Shown: positions 55,265-63,444 of the stretch, piece by piece
How the letters are laid out: each line of letters begins with the position of its first letter
Position numbering within the stretch: the first letter of the stretch is position 1
Assembly: GCF_029224025.1 (NCBI RefSeq)
Contig: NZ_CP119392.1
Coordinates: 2,069,001 to 2,133,000, forward strand
From: Rhodanobacter sp. AS-Z3
Lineage (GTDB): Bacteria > Pseudomonadota > Gammaproteobacteria > Xanthomonadales > Rhodanobacteraceae
Reading direction: 5' to 3'
Length of the DNA: 64,000 nt
Program-made: the position numbers and the translations under genes
The notes under the pieces: generated by a model
Seen by the model: only the letters and a program-made list of their open reading frames with translations
What the model was told of the DNA's origin: nothing
Database searches by the model: none

Positions 55265-56074
55265 ATGGACCTCCACGCTGCCGCCAAACGTTGCCTCGAT
55301 GCGAGCGAGCCTGAAGAAAAGTTGCGCCTGACTCGCGAAACCTGGCAGGCGTTGCTTGCCGGCGAGCTGCACGCCGACCCGGATGCGCCTGCCGCCGAGC
55401 CGATCGGTGCACCCGGTCGTCCGGACAAACCCGCACTGGTCAACGCCCGTCAGGTGCCGCAGCGAGGGCTGGGCAGCCCTGAAGGTCGTGCGGCGCTGGT
55501 GCATGCCATCGCGCATATCGAATTCAATGCGATCAACCTGGCCTGGGACGCGGTGTATCGCTACCGCGACAAGCCGGCCGAGTACTACCGCGACTGGGCC
55601 AGTTGCGCGCATGACGAGGCGCGGCATTTCGCCATGCTGTCGGCGCGGCTGACCGAACTGGGCCATGCCTACGGCGATTTCGACGCGCACGATGGCCTGT
55701 GGGCGATGGCCGAGAAAACCGCTGCAAACGATACCGCGCGGATGGCGCTGGTGCCGCGGGTGCTGGAAGCGCGAGGGCTGGATGTCACCCCGGGCATGAT
55801 CGAGCGCCTGCGCAAGCTCGGTGACGAACGCACGGTGGCGATCCTGGAGGTGATCCTGCGCGAGGAAGTGGCCCACGTCGCCGCCGGTACCCGTTGGTAT
55901 CGGTATTGCTGCGAACGTGATGGCGTCGACCCGATCGACACCTTCTTCGACCTGCTGCGCGATTACATGGGCGTCAGCCTGCGCGGTCCGTTCAACCGGC
56001 CGGCACGGCTGGAGGCCGGTTTTCTGGAAGAGGAGCTGGACCGGCTGGCCGCGCTTTCGCCGGTGCCTGGCTGA
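55265..56074 (+). CDS. DUF455 ferritin-like protein
   Basis: A 269-residue all-helical protein. Family landmarks: ALVHAIAHIEFNAINLAWDA, CAHDEARHFAMLSARL and LREEVAHVAAGTRWYRYCCE, whose Glu and His residues could bind two metal ions as in ferritin-like folds. ATG 55265 is preferred; 27 upstream in-frame codons lie in an inverted repeat. Some members were linked to tRNA-modifying MiaE-like enzymes, but the function is unproven. A terminator follows. Confidence 0.82.
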   Translation: MDLHAAAKRCLDASEPEEKLRLTRETWQALLAGELHADPDAPAAEPIGAPGRPDKPALVNARQVPQRGLGSPEGRAALVHAIAHIEFNAINLAWDAVYRYRDKPAEYYRDWASCAHDEARHFAMLSARLTELGHAYGDFDAHDGLWAMAEKTAANDTARMALVPRVLEARGLDVTPGMIERLRKLGDERTVAILEVILREEVAHVAAGTRWYRYCCERDGVDPIDTFFDLLRDYMGVSLRGPFNRPARLEAGFLEEELDRLAALSPVPG

Positions 56075-56096
56075 TGCGGTAAACCAGCCAACAAAA

Positions 56097-56120
56097 AAGC
56101 CGGCGCAAGGCCGGCTTCTT
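56097..56120. terminator. hairpin terminator between DUF455 gene and tRNA-Pro
   Basis: AAGCCGGC (56097-56104), GCAAG loop and GCCGGCTT (56110-56117), preceded by A6 and followed by CTT. The A run on the left makes a T tail for the leftward tRNA; the rightward tail is weak. Confidence 0.7.
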
Positions 56121-56129
56121 CATCGAACT

Positions 56130-56206
56130 TGGTCGGGGTGACAGGATTCGAACCTGCGACTTCTACGTCCCGAACGTAGCGCTCTACCAGGCTGAGCTAC
56201 ACCCCG
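56130..56206 (-). tRNA. tRNA-Pro (anticodon CGG)
   Basis: A 77-base cloverleaf on the minus strand: acceptor CGGGGTG pairs with CACCCCG, discriminator A and encoded CCA follow. The anticodon stem CTACG/CGTAG encloses loop TTCGGGA, giving CGG for codon CCG. GGTTCGAATCC forms the T arm. Confidence 0.97.
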
Positions 56207-56373
56207 TGGTAAGCCGCGTATCTTAATCGCGGATCGGCGCCTTGGCAACTGGTTTGCTTCATTTTGTGGAGTGCGAGTCTGGGGAAGGCAGCTGGCGTTC
56301 TGTTAATCTTGACGGCTGCCGTTGTGTGGCTTGCCGCGCAACGGAATGCCCACCACCGTCAGTAGAGGATTCC

Positions 56374-57762
56374 ATGGCGCTTACCCTGGCCCGTACCATG
56401 CCCGGCGTGCTCGAGCTGCTGCCGCTCGACCAGATCGCGTTCCAGCGCATGCTCGACGTGATCCGTCGCAATTACGAGCGTTTCGGCTTTCTGGCCATCG
56501 AAACACCGGTGATTGAATACTCCGACGTACTGCTGACCAAGAGCGGCGGCGAAACCGAGCGTCAGGTCTATTTCGTGCAGTCCACCGGTGCCCTGAACGC
56601 GGCCGCCAAGGTCGACGAAGGCATGCCGGAACTGGCCTTGCGTTTTGACCTCACCGTGCCACTGGCGCGTTACGTCGCCGAGCACGAGCGCGAGCTGAGC
56701 TTCCCGTTCCGTCGCTACCAGATGCAGAAGGTCTACCGCGGCGAGCGCGCCCAGCGCGGACGCTTCCGCGAGTTCTATCAGTGCGACATCGACGTGATCG
56801 GCAAGGACGCGCTGTCGGTGCGCTACGACGCCGAGATTCCGGCGGTGATCCACAGCGTGTTCCGTGAACTGGACATTGGTTCGTTCACCATCCACATGAA
56901 CAACCGCAAGCTGATGCGCGGTTACTTCGAAAGCCTTGGCGTGGTGGATGCCGAACAGCAAATGCTGGTGCTGCGCGAAGTGGACAAGCTGGACAAGCGC
57001 GGCGCCGATTACGTGCGCGATACGCTGACTGGCGAGTCCTTCGGTCTCAGTGCCGAGGTGACGGCAAAAATCCTCGCCTTCGTGCAGGTGCGTTCCACCT
57101 CGCTGCAGGATGCGCTGGACAAGCTCGATGCGCTCGGGCCCGGCCCGGAAGCGATGGAGCAGGGCCGCGCCGAGCTGAAAGAAGTGCTCAATCTGATCAA
57201 CGCATTCGGCGTGCCTGAAAGCGCCTACGCGCTGAATCTGTCGATCGCACGCGGTCTCGATTACTACACCGGCACGGTCTACGAGACCATCTTGAATGAC
57301 CACCCACAGATCGGCTCGATCTGTTCCGGCGGACGTTACGAAAACCTCGCCGGCCAGTACACCAAGTCACACCTGCCCGGCGTGGGGATCTCGATCGGCC
57401 TGACCCGGCTGTACTGGCAGTTGCGCGACGCCGGCCTGATCGACACGGCCAAGAGCACGGTCGATGTGCTGGTCACCCAGATGGACGAGGCCCAGTTGCC
57501 GGCTTATCTGGCGTTGGCCGGCGAATTGCGTGGTGCCGGCATTGCCACCGAAGTGGTGCTGGAAGGCGGCAAGCTGGGCAAGCAATTCAAGTACGCCGAC
57601 CGCGCCGGCATCCGCTTCGTGATCGTGCTGGGCGAAGACGAAATTGCCAAGGGCGTGGTGACGGTGAAAGACCTGCGCCGCGAGGACCAGTTCGAGGTGG
57701 CGCGCAGTGAATTGATCAAGACCCTGCGGGTGGAACTGGAACAGGCTGCTGCGATGGGTTGA
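56374..57762 (+). CDS. hisS: histidyl-tRNA synthetase
   Basis: A 462-residue class II synthetase that charges tRNA-His. Motif 2 is [20 protein letters not shown] with the ATP-binding Arg, the histidine loops are [13 protein letters not shown] and [13 protein letters not shown], and motif 3 is [11 protein letters not shown]. It belongs to the longer, eukaryote-like HisRS branch, also seen in some proteobacteria. ATG 56374 has AGAGGA upstream. Its stop codon overlaps a terminator stem. Confidence 0.94.
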   Translation: MALTLARTMPGVLELLPLDQIAFQRMLDVIRRNYERFGFLAIETPVIEYSDVLLTKSGGETERQVYFVQSTGALNAAAKVDEGMPELALRFDLTVPLARYVAEHERELSFPFRRYQMQKVYRGERAQRGRFREFYQCDIDVIGKDALSVRYDAEIPAVIHSVFRELDIGSFTIHMNNRKLMRGYFESLGVVDAEQQMLVLREVDKLDKRGADYVRDTLTGESFGLSAEVTAKILAFVQVRSTSLQDALDKLDALGPGPEAMEQGRAELKEVLNLINAFGVPESAYALNLSIARGLDYYTGTVYETILNDHPQIGSICSGGRYENLAGQYTKSHLPGVGISIGLTRLYWQLRDAGLIDTAKSTVDVLVTQMDEAQLPAYLALAGELRGAGIATEVVLEGGKLGKQFKYADRAGIRFVIVLGEDEIAKGVVTVKDLRREDQFEVARSELIKTLRVELEQAAAMG

Positions 57763-57782
57763 GCGCGTCAAGCGCTCTTTTT
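57761..57782 (+). terminator. intrinsic terminator overlapping the hisS stop
   Basis: GAGCGC (57761-57766), GTCAA loop, GCGCTC (57772-57777), then TTTTT. It begins inside the TGA stop of hisS and separates it from the lyase gene 67 bases on. Confidence 0.8.
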
Positions 57783-57848
57783 GCCACTGGCTGCGCCCGT
57801 GAGGGCAGCGCCGATGGTCGTTGCTGAAACATTTCTGGAGCAATCCTG

Positions 57849-59744
57849 GTGAGCGAAACCATTCTTCTCGACGGCAGCAGCCTGACGCGTGCGCAACTGA
57901 TCGCCGTGGCGCGACATGCGGCATCGGTAACGCTCGATCAGAACCAGCTCAAGCATGTGCAGCGCGCGGCGGATTTTCTGGCGGAGAAGGTCAATTGCGG
58001 CGAGCCGACCTACGGCGTCACTACGGGCTTCGGCAGCAACGCGGACAAACTGCTCGGCGCGCACCGTGTGCGCGACGAGTTGCCGGGTAGTCACGCCAGC
58101 GCGCCCGAAGGCACGCTGATGGAAGAGCTTCAGCACAACCTGATCATCACCCATGCGGTGTGCGTGGGTAAGCCGTTCGGTGAAGACGTGGTCCGCGCCA
58201 TGCTGCTGATCCGCATCAATACCTTGATGCGTGGTCACTCGGGCATTCGTGTCAGCACGCTGGAAGCGCTGACTGCGATGCTCAACGCCGGCGTGGTTCC
58301 GGTGGTGCCGGAGAAGGGCTCGGTCGGGGCCAGCGGTGACCTGGCGCCGCTGTCACATCTGGCGATCGTGCTGCTCGGTGGTGGCGAGGCGTTTTATCGC
58401 GGCGAGCGGATGGATGGTGGCGAGGCGCTGAAGCGTGCCGGCTTGAGTCCGATCCGGCTGTCGTTCAAGGAAGGTCTGGCGCTGAACAATGGTACGGCGC
58501 AGATGCTGGCTACCGGCACGCTGGCGCTGGATACGCTGGAACAGTTGCTCGATACGGCCGACGTGGCGGCCGCGATGACGCTGGATGCGTTCGCCGGTCG
58601 CAGCGGCGCCTTGCGTCCCGAAGTGCATGCCCTGCGCCCGCATCCGGGACAGGTGGAAGTGGCGGCACGCGTGCGTGAGCGGCTGGCAGGTTCCACCTTG
58701 CTCGATATTCCGTATCACCTGGTGCCGCGCTTCAAGTCATGGGCAGCCGACGCCTGGACCGAAGCGGACGACCAGGCCCTCAGCTTCGATATCGGCTGGG
58801 ACTGGGTGCCGGCCAATCAGCGGCATGGTCGCGAAGCTTTCTACAGTCGCTTCCTGCCGTTCAAGGGTGGCAAGAAGCATCAGCCGCAGGATGCCTACAG
58901 CCTGCGCTGCATGCCGCAGGTGCACGGCGCCGTGCGCGATGCGTGGGCGCAGGCCTGTCGCGTGTTCGACATCGAACTGAACGCGGTCACCGACAATCCG
59001 CTGATCTTCCCCGACAACGACGAAGCGCAGTTCATCGAGGAGCAGGTGATCTCGGCCGGCCATTTCCATGGCATGCCGCTGGCGCTGGCAATGAGCTACG
59101 TGAAAGCGGCGATCCCGGTGCTGGCGTCGATCTCCGAACGCCGACTCAACAAGTTGGTTGATCCGGCCACCAACGACGGGTTGCCGGCGTTCCTTACCGG
59201 CAATGAAGACGGCACCGATTCCGGTTTCATGATCGTGCAGTACACCGCCGCCGCGCTGGTCAACGATCTGGCGACCCGCGCCCATCCAGCCAGCGTGTAT
59301 TCGGTACCCACCAGTGCCAATGCGGAAGACCACGTTTCCATGGGCGCCAACGAGGCGCGCCATGTGCTGGAAATGGTGGACGACCTCGGCCACGTGCTGG
59401 CATTGGAGTTGTACACCGCCGCACAGGCACTGGATTACCGTCAGGAAATGTTGAACGCCGCCCGTCGATTGGCGACGCGTGGTGGTTGGCAGGCACTGGC
59501 GGCGAAGGTCGCCAACGCGCCGCGCGAAGGCCAGCCGCACTACGAGCAATTCGTCGCCGAAGTGCAGCAACTGGCGGCGGCACTAGCTGGTGCGAGCGAC
59601 TTCCATGCCGGCGCCAGCGTGCGTGATGCCCACGCGATACTGCGCGAAAAGATCAGTTTCATGCATCGTGACCGTGCGATGGATGGCGATATTCGCGCGG
59701 TGTGCGCGCTTGTCCAGGATGGCGCGTTTCGCGCTGTTCACTGA
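57849..59744 (+). CDS. hutH: histidine ammonia-lyase-like enzyme with a large insertion
   Basis: A 631-residue MIO-dependent aromatic amino acid ammonia-lyase, starting at GTG 57849 with GGAG upstream. The cofactor forms from Ala161-Ser162-Gly163 in GSVGASGDLAPLSH. His102 in LQHNLIITHAV lies where histidine lyases carry the selectivity His. Ordinary HutH is about 510 residues. Here about 55 extra residues lie between STLLDIPYH and QDAYSLRC (about 285-345, Trp-rich), plus a longer C-terminus. No other hut genes are near, so deamination of histidine is likely but not certain. Confidence 0.85.
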   Translation: MSETILLDGSSLTRAQLIAVARHAASVTLDQNQLKHVQRAADFLAEKVNCGEPTYGVTTGFGSNADKLLGAHRVRDELPGSHASAPEGTLMEELQHNLIITHAVCVGKPFGEDVVRAMLLIRINTLMRGHSGIRVSTLEALTAMLNAGVVPVVPEKGSVGASGDLAPLSHLAIVLLGGGEAFYRGERMDGGEALKRAGLSPIRLSFKEGLALNNGTAQMLATGTLALDTLEQLLDTADVAAAMTLDAFAGRSGALRPEVHALRPHPGQVEVAARVRERLAGSTLLDIPYHLVPRFKSWAADAWTEADDQALSFDIGWDWVPANQRHGREAFYSRFLPFKGGKKHQPQDAYSLRCMPQVHGAVRDAWAQACRVFDIELNAVTDNPLIFPDNDEAQFIEEQVISAGHFHGMPLALAMSYVKAAIPVLASISERRLNKLVDPATNDGLPAFLTGNEDGTDSGFMIVQYTAAALVNDLATRAHPASVYSVPTSANAEDHVSMGANEARHVLEMVDDLGHVLALELYTAAQALDYRQEMLNAARRLATRGGWQALAAKVANAPREGQPHYEQFVAEVQQLAAALAGASDFHAGASVRDAHAILREKISFMHRDRAMDGDIRAVCALVQDGAFRAVH

Positions 59745-59767
59745 ACCTTCTACAAGGAACCCATGCC

Positions 59768-60169
59768 ATGAGCCTGATCCAGACCCCGGTGTCGTACGGC
59801 GAACTGATCGACAAGATCACCATTCTCGAAATCAAATCACGGCGCATCAGCGACAACGCGAAATTGGCCAACGTGCGCAACGAGCTGGACTTGCTTGCCG
59901 CAACCTGGGCCAACGATGTGGCTTCGCAGACGGACATTTCCGACGAGCGTGCGCGCCTGCTCGCGGTGAATGAGCTGTTGTGGGATATCGAGGACAAGAT
60001 TCGGCTGAAGGAACGCGCGCAGGCATTCGATCAGGAGTTCATCGCATTGGCGCGTGCGGTGTACTTCCGCAACGACGAGCGTGCTGCGTTCAAGCGCGAA
60101 ATCAACCTGAAACTGGGTTCGCAGCTGGTCGAGGAAAAGTCGTACCAGGATTACCGACAGCAAAAATGA
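59768..60169 (+). CDS. DUF6165 family protein
   Basis: A 133-residue soluble, mostly helical protein from ATG 59768 (MSLIQTPVSYGELIDKITIL). The family has no known function and often sits in LPS or cell-wall gene clusters, as here beside heptosyltransferase and KDO kinase genes. It begins 23 bases after the lyase stop and may share that transcript. Confidence 0.8.
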   Translation: MSLIQTPVSYGELIDKITILEIKSRRISDNAKLANVRNELDLLAATWANDVASQTDISDERARLLAVNELLWDIEDKIRLKERAQAFDQEFIALARAVYFRNDERAAFKREINLKLGSQLVEEKSYQDYRQQK

Positions 60170-60237
60170 GGAAAGAGAAGTGAGAAATGAGAGAGCAGCC
60201 CCGGATGGCAGACTGTCTCTCGTTTCTCACTCCTTCC
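60170..60237. repeat. long inverted repeat between convergent genes
   Basis: The left arm (60170-60194, GGAAAGAGAAGTGAGAAATG on) matches the complement of the right arm (60216-60237, TCTCTCGTTTCTCACTCC on) with three unpaired bases and few mismatches; the loop is 21 bases. It fills the space between the DUF6165 and heptosyltransferase stops and probably ends both transcripts. Confidence 0.65.
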
Positions 60238-60240
60238 TGC

Positions 60241-61287
60241 TCATTCTTCGCTCTTCGCGGCGGCCTCGTAGCGCTCGATCACGTCATCAACGCCGATCAA
60301 ATCCATCACGCCAGGCCGTTCGATCTTGCTGCCCCACGCTATCTCGATGGCGGGTTTGCCCAGATACTGTCGCGCCGCCTCGTCGTACTTGTTCACGCAC
60401 CAGCGGCGATCGGAGTAGGGGCCGGAACGGTCGGGGTTACTTGCGGCATGCAGGCCGAGCACCTTGGTGCCCACCGCATTGGCCATGTGCATCGGACCGG
60501 AGTCGGGTGTCAGCAGCAGCTGCGCGCGGCTGAGCATCGCCATCAATTTTTTCAGCGTGTCTTTGCCGGTCAGGTCAAGCGGCTGGCGTTGGCAGGCTGC
60601 CAGCACCTCATCCGCCATCGTGCGCTCGCCTGCGGAAGGTCCGCCAATCAGCACCACGCGCCAGCCGCGTGCGGTTACATGATCCATCACGGCGGCATAG
60701 CGTTCGGCTCGCCAGTTGCGTAGCGCATGGCTGGAAGTGGGGCTGACCAGCAGGGTAGGCGTGTCGCCGGGCAGTTGCTCGGCTGCCCACGCATGGGCCT
60801 CGTCGGGAATCGGAATATCCCAGCGCACGTCGGTCTGCTTGAGTCCAAGCGGTTCACAGAAGCTGCCGATGGCATCGAGCACATGCTCGCCGCGGCGTGC
60901 CGGAATGCGTTCGTTGATGACCAGTCCGTGCAGATCTTTCGAGCGTGCCTTGTCGTAACCGATGCGACGATTGGCCTTGATGCCCATGCTCAACAGATTC
61001 GAGCGCATGGCCACCTGCATTTGCAGCAGGGCATCGAAGCGTTGTCCGCGCAGCTCCGCATGTACCGCACGCATACCAGCCCAGCCAGCCGGCTTGTCGA
61101 AAGTGACGAAATCCACGCCAGGCAGGTCACCGACCAGCTTCCGTTCGAGCTTGCCGACGATCCAGGTCAGTGAGGTTTCGGGCAAGGCTTTCTGCAGCGT
61201 GCGTACCAGCGGCACCACGTGGGTGACATCGCCGATGGCGGAGGTGCGCAACAGGCAGATCGATTTAGGTATCGGGTTCGAGGTCAT
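60241..61287 (-). CDS. glycosyltransferase family 9, heptosyltransferase
   Basis: A 348-residue GT9 enzyme. Family features are ICLLRTSAIGDVTHVVPLVR at the N-terminus, LLVSPTSSHALRNW, VLIGGPSAGERTMADEVL and LLLTPDSGPMHMANAVGTKV. Enzymes of this type add L-glycero-D-manno-heptose to the KDO or first heptose of LPS. It diverges from the KDO kinase gene with only 34 bases between, in line with joint LPS core assembly. Which heptose it adds is not clear. Confidence 0.9.
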   Translation of the reverse strand: MTSNPIPKSICLLRTSAIGDVTHVVPLVRTLQKALPETSLTWIVGKLERKLVGDLPGVDFVTFDKPAGWAGMRAVHAELRGQRFDALLQMQVAMRSNLLSMGIKANRRIGYDKARSKDLHGLVINERIPARRGEHVLDAIGSFCEPLGLKQTDVRWDIPIPDEAHAWAAEQLPGDTPTLLVSPTSSHALRNWRAERYAAVMDHVTARGWRVVLIGGPSAGERTMADEVLAACQRQPLDLTGKDTLKKLMAMLSRAQLLLTPDSGPMHMANAVGTKVLGLHAASNPDRSGPYSDRRWCVNKYDEAARQYLGKPAIEIAWGSKIERPGVMDLIGVDDVIERYEAAAKSEE

Positions 61288-61321
61288 GGGCCTGAGTTAG
61301 AATCGAAGACAGTCACCGGGC

Positions 61322-62053
61322 ATGATGATGCAGGAACGAACCCACAGCGATGCCACTGGCGCGATTCTGTTCGACGCGGCGTTGTCGCCACAAGTCGGAC
61401 ACGAATGGTTTGCACCGGATTACTGGCGCGAACGTGATGGCTTGCGCATGCAGGCGGGTGGCCGCGGTGGTGTGGCTATCATTGCTGCACCGGTGGGTGA
61501 ATGCGTGTTGCGGCACTACCGTCGTGGTGGTCTGGTCGCGGCCTTGCTGGGTGATCGTTATCTGTGGACGGGTGCCGACCGTACGCGTCCCTTCCAGGAA
61601 TTTCGCCTGCTCGCCGAGATTGCCCGGCTGGGTCTTCCCGGCCCGGCCGTGGTCGCTGCGCGCTATTGCCGGCGTGGATTGTTCTACAGCGCCGATCTGC
61701 TTACCCGCCGTATTGCCGATGCGCAAACGCTGGCCGAATGCCTCGTGGCAGGTCGGCTGGATGCTGAACTGGCGGAGGAGGTCGGTGCGCTGGTGGCGCG
61801 CTTTCATCGCGCCGGTATTTGGCACGCCGATCTGAACGCACACAACGTGCTGGTGACCTCGGAGCAGTTGTATCTGATCGATTTCGATCGCGGGTGCATG
61901 CGTGCGCCTGCCGAACCCTGGCAGCAAGCCAATCTGCAACGCCTGCGGCGCTCGCTGCTGAAGCTGGGTGCTGGTCGTGACGGTGAGGCCGCATTCGAGA
62001 AAGCTGTCTGGCAACCCTTGTTGTATCGCTACGGACGTACGCTCAATCCATGA
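61322..62053 (+). CDS. kdkA: 3-deoxy-D-manno-octulosonic acid kinase
   Basis: A 243-residue LPS kinase. The kinase fold shows VLRHYRRGGLVAAL (ATP-binding loop and Lys/Arg), the catalytic GIWHADLNAHNVLV (HxDxxxxN) and YLIDFDRG. KdkA phosphorylates KDO at O-4 and is known from Haemophilus and Xanthomonas, which have a single phosphorylated KDO. Three adjacent ATG codons (61322, 61325, 61328) could start it. It overlaps the next gene by four bases. Confidence 0.9.
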   Translation: MMMQERTHSDATGAILFDAALSPQVGHEWFAPDYWRERDGLRMQAGGRGGVAIIAAPVGECVLRHYRRGGLVAALLGDRYLWTGADRTRPFQEFRLLAEIARLGLPGPAVVAARYCRRGLFYSADLLTRRIADAQTLAECLVAGRLDAELAEEVGALVARFHRAGIWHADLNAHNVLVTSEQLYLIDFDRGCMRAPAEPWQQANLQRLRRSLLKLGAGRDGEAAFEKAVWQPLLYRYGRTLNP

Positions 62054-62808
62054 ACTGGCATCTGAAATTTCTCGGCGTCGGCGCGGCGCATGCGGTCGAA
62101 CTCGGCTCCTCGGCGGTGGTCCTTGAGCGCGATGGTACGCCGATCCTGCTGGTCGATTGCGGTCCGGACACGCTTGATCGTTACATGGCCGCTTATGGCG
62201 CATTGCCGCCTGCGTTGTTCATCACCCACACCCACATGGATCACGTAGCCGGCCTGGAGCGACTGTTCTTCAAGTGCTGGTTCGACGAGCGCCTGCGCGG
62301 CACCACGCGCGTCTTCATCCATGCCGGCTTGATGCCATGGCTGCAGGCACGCGTGGCCGATTACCCTGGTGTTTTGGCCGAAGGTGGGGTGAATTTCTGG
62401 GAGGCGTTCCGATTGGTGCCGTGCACGCGCGGCTTCTGGCTTGATAGCCTTTGGTTCGATGTATTTGCTACGCGCCACCACGTGCCGGGAACCTCATATG
62501 GACTCGCTCTGGACGGCAGCTTTGCCTATACCGGCGACACCCGGCCGATCCCTGAAGTGCTGGCGCGCCACGCCGATGGCGCGACGTTGATTGCCCACGA
62601 TTGCAGCTTGATCGGCAACCCCTCGCACACCGGCATTGATGATATTGATCGCGAGTACCCCGAGTCGCTGCGCCAGCAGATGATCCTCTACCACTATGGC
62701 AGTGCTGCCGATGGTGCGGCGCTGGCCGCGCGTGGTTATCGCGTGGCCGATCCCGGCGGGCGCATCGCGCTGGCGCTACCTACGTTACCCCGCGCCGACG
62801 CCGGCTGA
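62050..62808 (+). CDS. MBL-fold metallo-hydrolase
   Basis: A 252-residue metallo-beta-lactamase-fold protein. The metal motif is FITHTHMDHVAGLERL (HxHxDH), with further ligands in FATRHHVPGTSYG, FAYTGDTRPI and LIAHDCSLI. It resembles RNase Z and other phosphodiesterase-like members. It is coupled to kdkA by ATGA, so a link to LPS or a shared transcript is likely. The substrate is unknown. Confidence 0.87.
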   Translation: MNWHLKFLGVGAAHAVELGSSAVVLERDGTPILLVDCGPDTLDRYMAAYGALPPALFITHTHMDHVAGLERLFFKCWFDERLRGTTRVFIHAGLMPWLQARVADYPGVLAEGGVNFWEAFRLVPCTRGFWLDSLWFDVFATRHHVPGTSYGLALDGSFAYTGDTRPIPEVLARHADGATLIAHDCSLIGNPSHTGIDDIDREYPESLRQQMILYHYGSAADGAALAARGYRVADPGGRIALALPTLPRADAG

Positions 62809-62903
62809 ATTGACGTCGTCGCTTGCCTGTATCCGGGCCTGCAGCTATCCTTCCGCTTCTTTGTCGGACAATGAATGCCCGGCGAAGGCGGTTTCACCCA
62901 TGC

Positions 62904-62990
62904 GGAGAGGTGTCCGAGTGGTTGATCCGGGATGGTCTGGAGTTGTGTATAGGGTTAAACCTATCGCGGGTTCGACAAATTCGTCAGGAA
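62904..62990 (+). pseudogene. decayed tRNA-Ser copy
   Basis: Bases 62904-62925 (acceptor and D arm) and the variable arm to T loop up to 62975 are identical to the functional tRNA-Ser at 63094. The 22 bases of the anticodon arm differ but keep the same length, with a weak stem and TGG at the anticodon position. After TTCGA the T arm and acceptor are lost, so it cannot fold. Confidence 0.85.
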
Positions 62991-63093
62991 CGAATTTGGA
63001 CAGCCGCCAGGCTGGCCCCGAACGTCAGTGAGGGGTGAGGCTCAGGATGAGCCGAACAATCCCGCGTGGTGGTCGCGCTGCAAAAAGTCATGC

Positions 63094-63183
63094 GGAGAGG
63101 TGTCCGAGTGGTTGAAGGAGCACGCCTGGAAAGTGTGTATAGGGTTAAACCTATCGCGGGTTCGAATCCCGCTCTCTCCGCCA
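63094..63183 (+). tRNA. tRNA-Ser (anticodon GGA)
   Basis: A 90-base class II tRNA with encoded CCA. GGAGAGG pairs with TCTCTCC (one G-T), discriminator G. Anticodon stem CACGC/GTGTG encloses CTGGAAA, giving GGA for UCC/UCU codons. The long variable arm TATAGGGTTAAACCTATC is typical of tRNA-Ser. A broken copy lies 190 bases upstream. Confidence 0.97.
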
Positions 63184-63257
63184 GTTTCCAAGCAAGTGCG
63201 ACAGCTTCACAGCTGGCGCAGCAGTAGAAAAACCAAGCGTTATCGCTTGACGTCCAT

Positions 63258-63370
63258 GGTGGCCCCGTCGGTCCCCCCGCGACGATAGTTCGTAAACTCC
63301 GCCAGGTCCGGAAGGAAGCAACGGTAGCGAATGATTCGGGTGCCGGGGTGTGGCTGGCGGGGCTGCCGCC
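63258..63370 (+). ncRNA. ffs: 4.5S signal recognition particle RNA
   Basis: The SRP RNA apical region is plain: CCAGGTCCGGAAGGAAGC (63303-63320) followed by AACGGTAGCG, and TGCCGGGGTGTGGCTGGCGG (63341-63360), as in bacterial 4.5S RNAs. The outer stem pairs GGTGGCC with GGCTGCCGCC, which sets ends near 63258 and 63370, about 113 bases like the E. coli RNA. Ends are approximate. The RNA binds Ffh and targets membrane proteins. Confidence 0.92.
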
Positions 63371-63444
63371 ATTTCAGGGGTACGGTTTACTGACTTGGCC
63401 GCCCCGACTTGGCACAATCGGTCTTTGCCCCCACGTTGGTAGCC

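Noticed and set aside
62904..62990. A second functional tRNA with anticodon TGG
   Set aside because: The anticodon stem is mostly wobble pairs, the T arm cannot close and the 3' acceptor half is missing.
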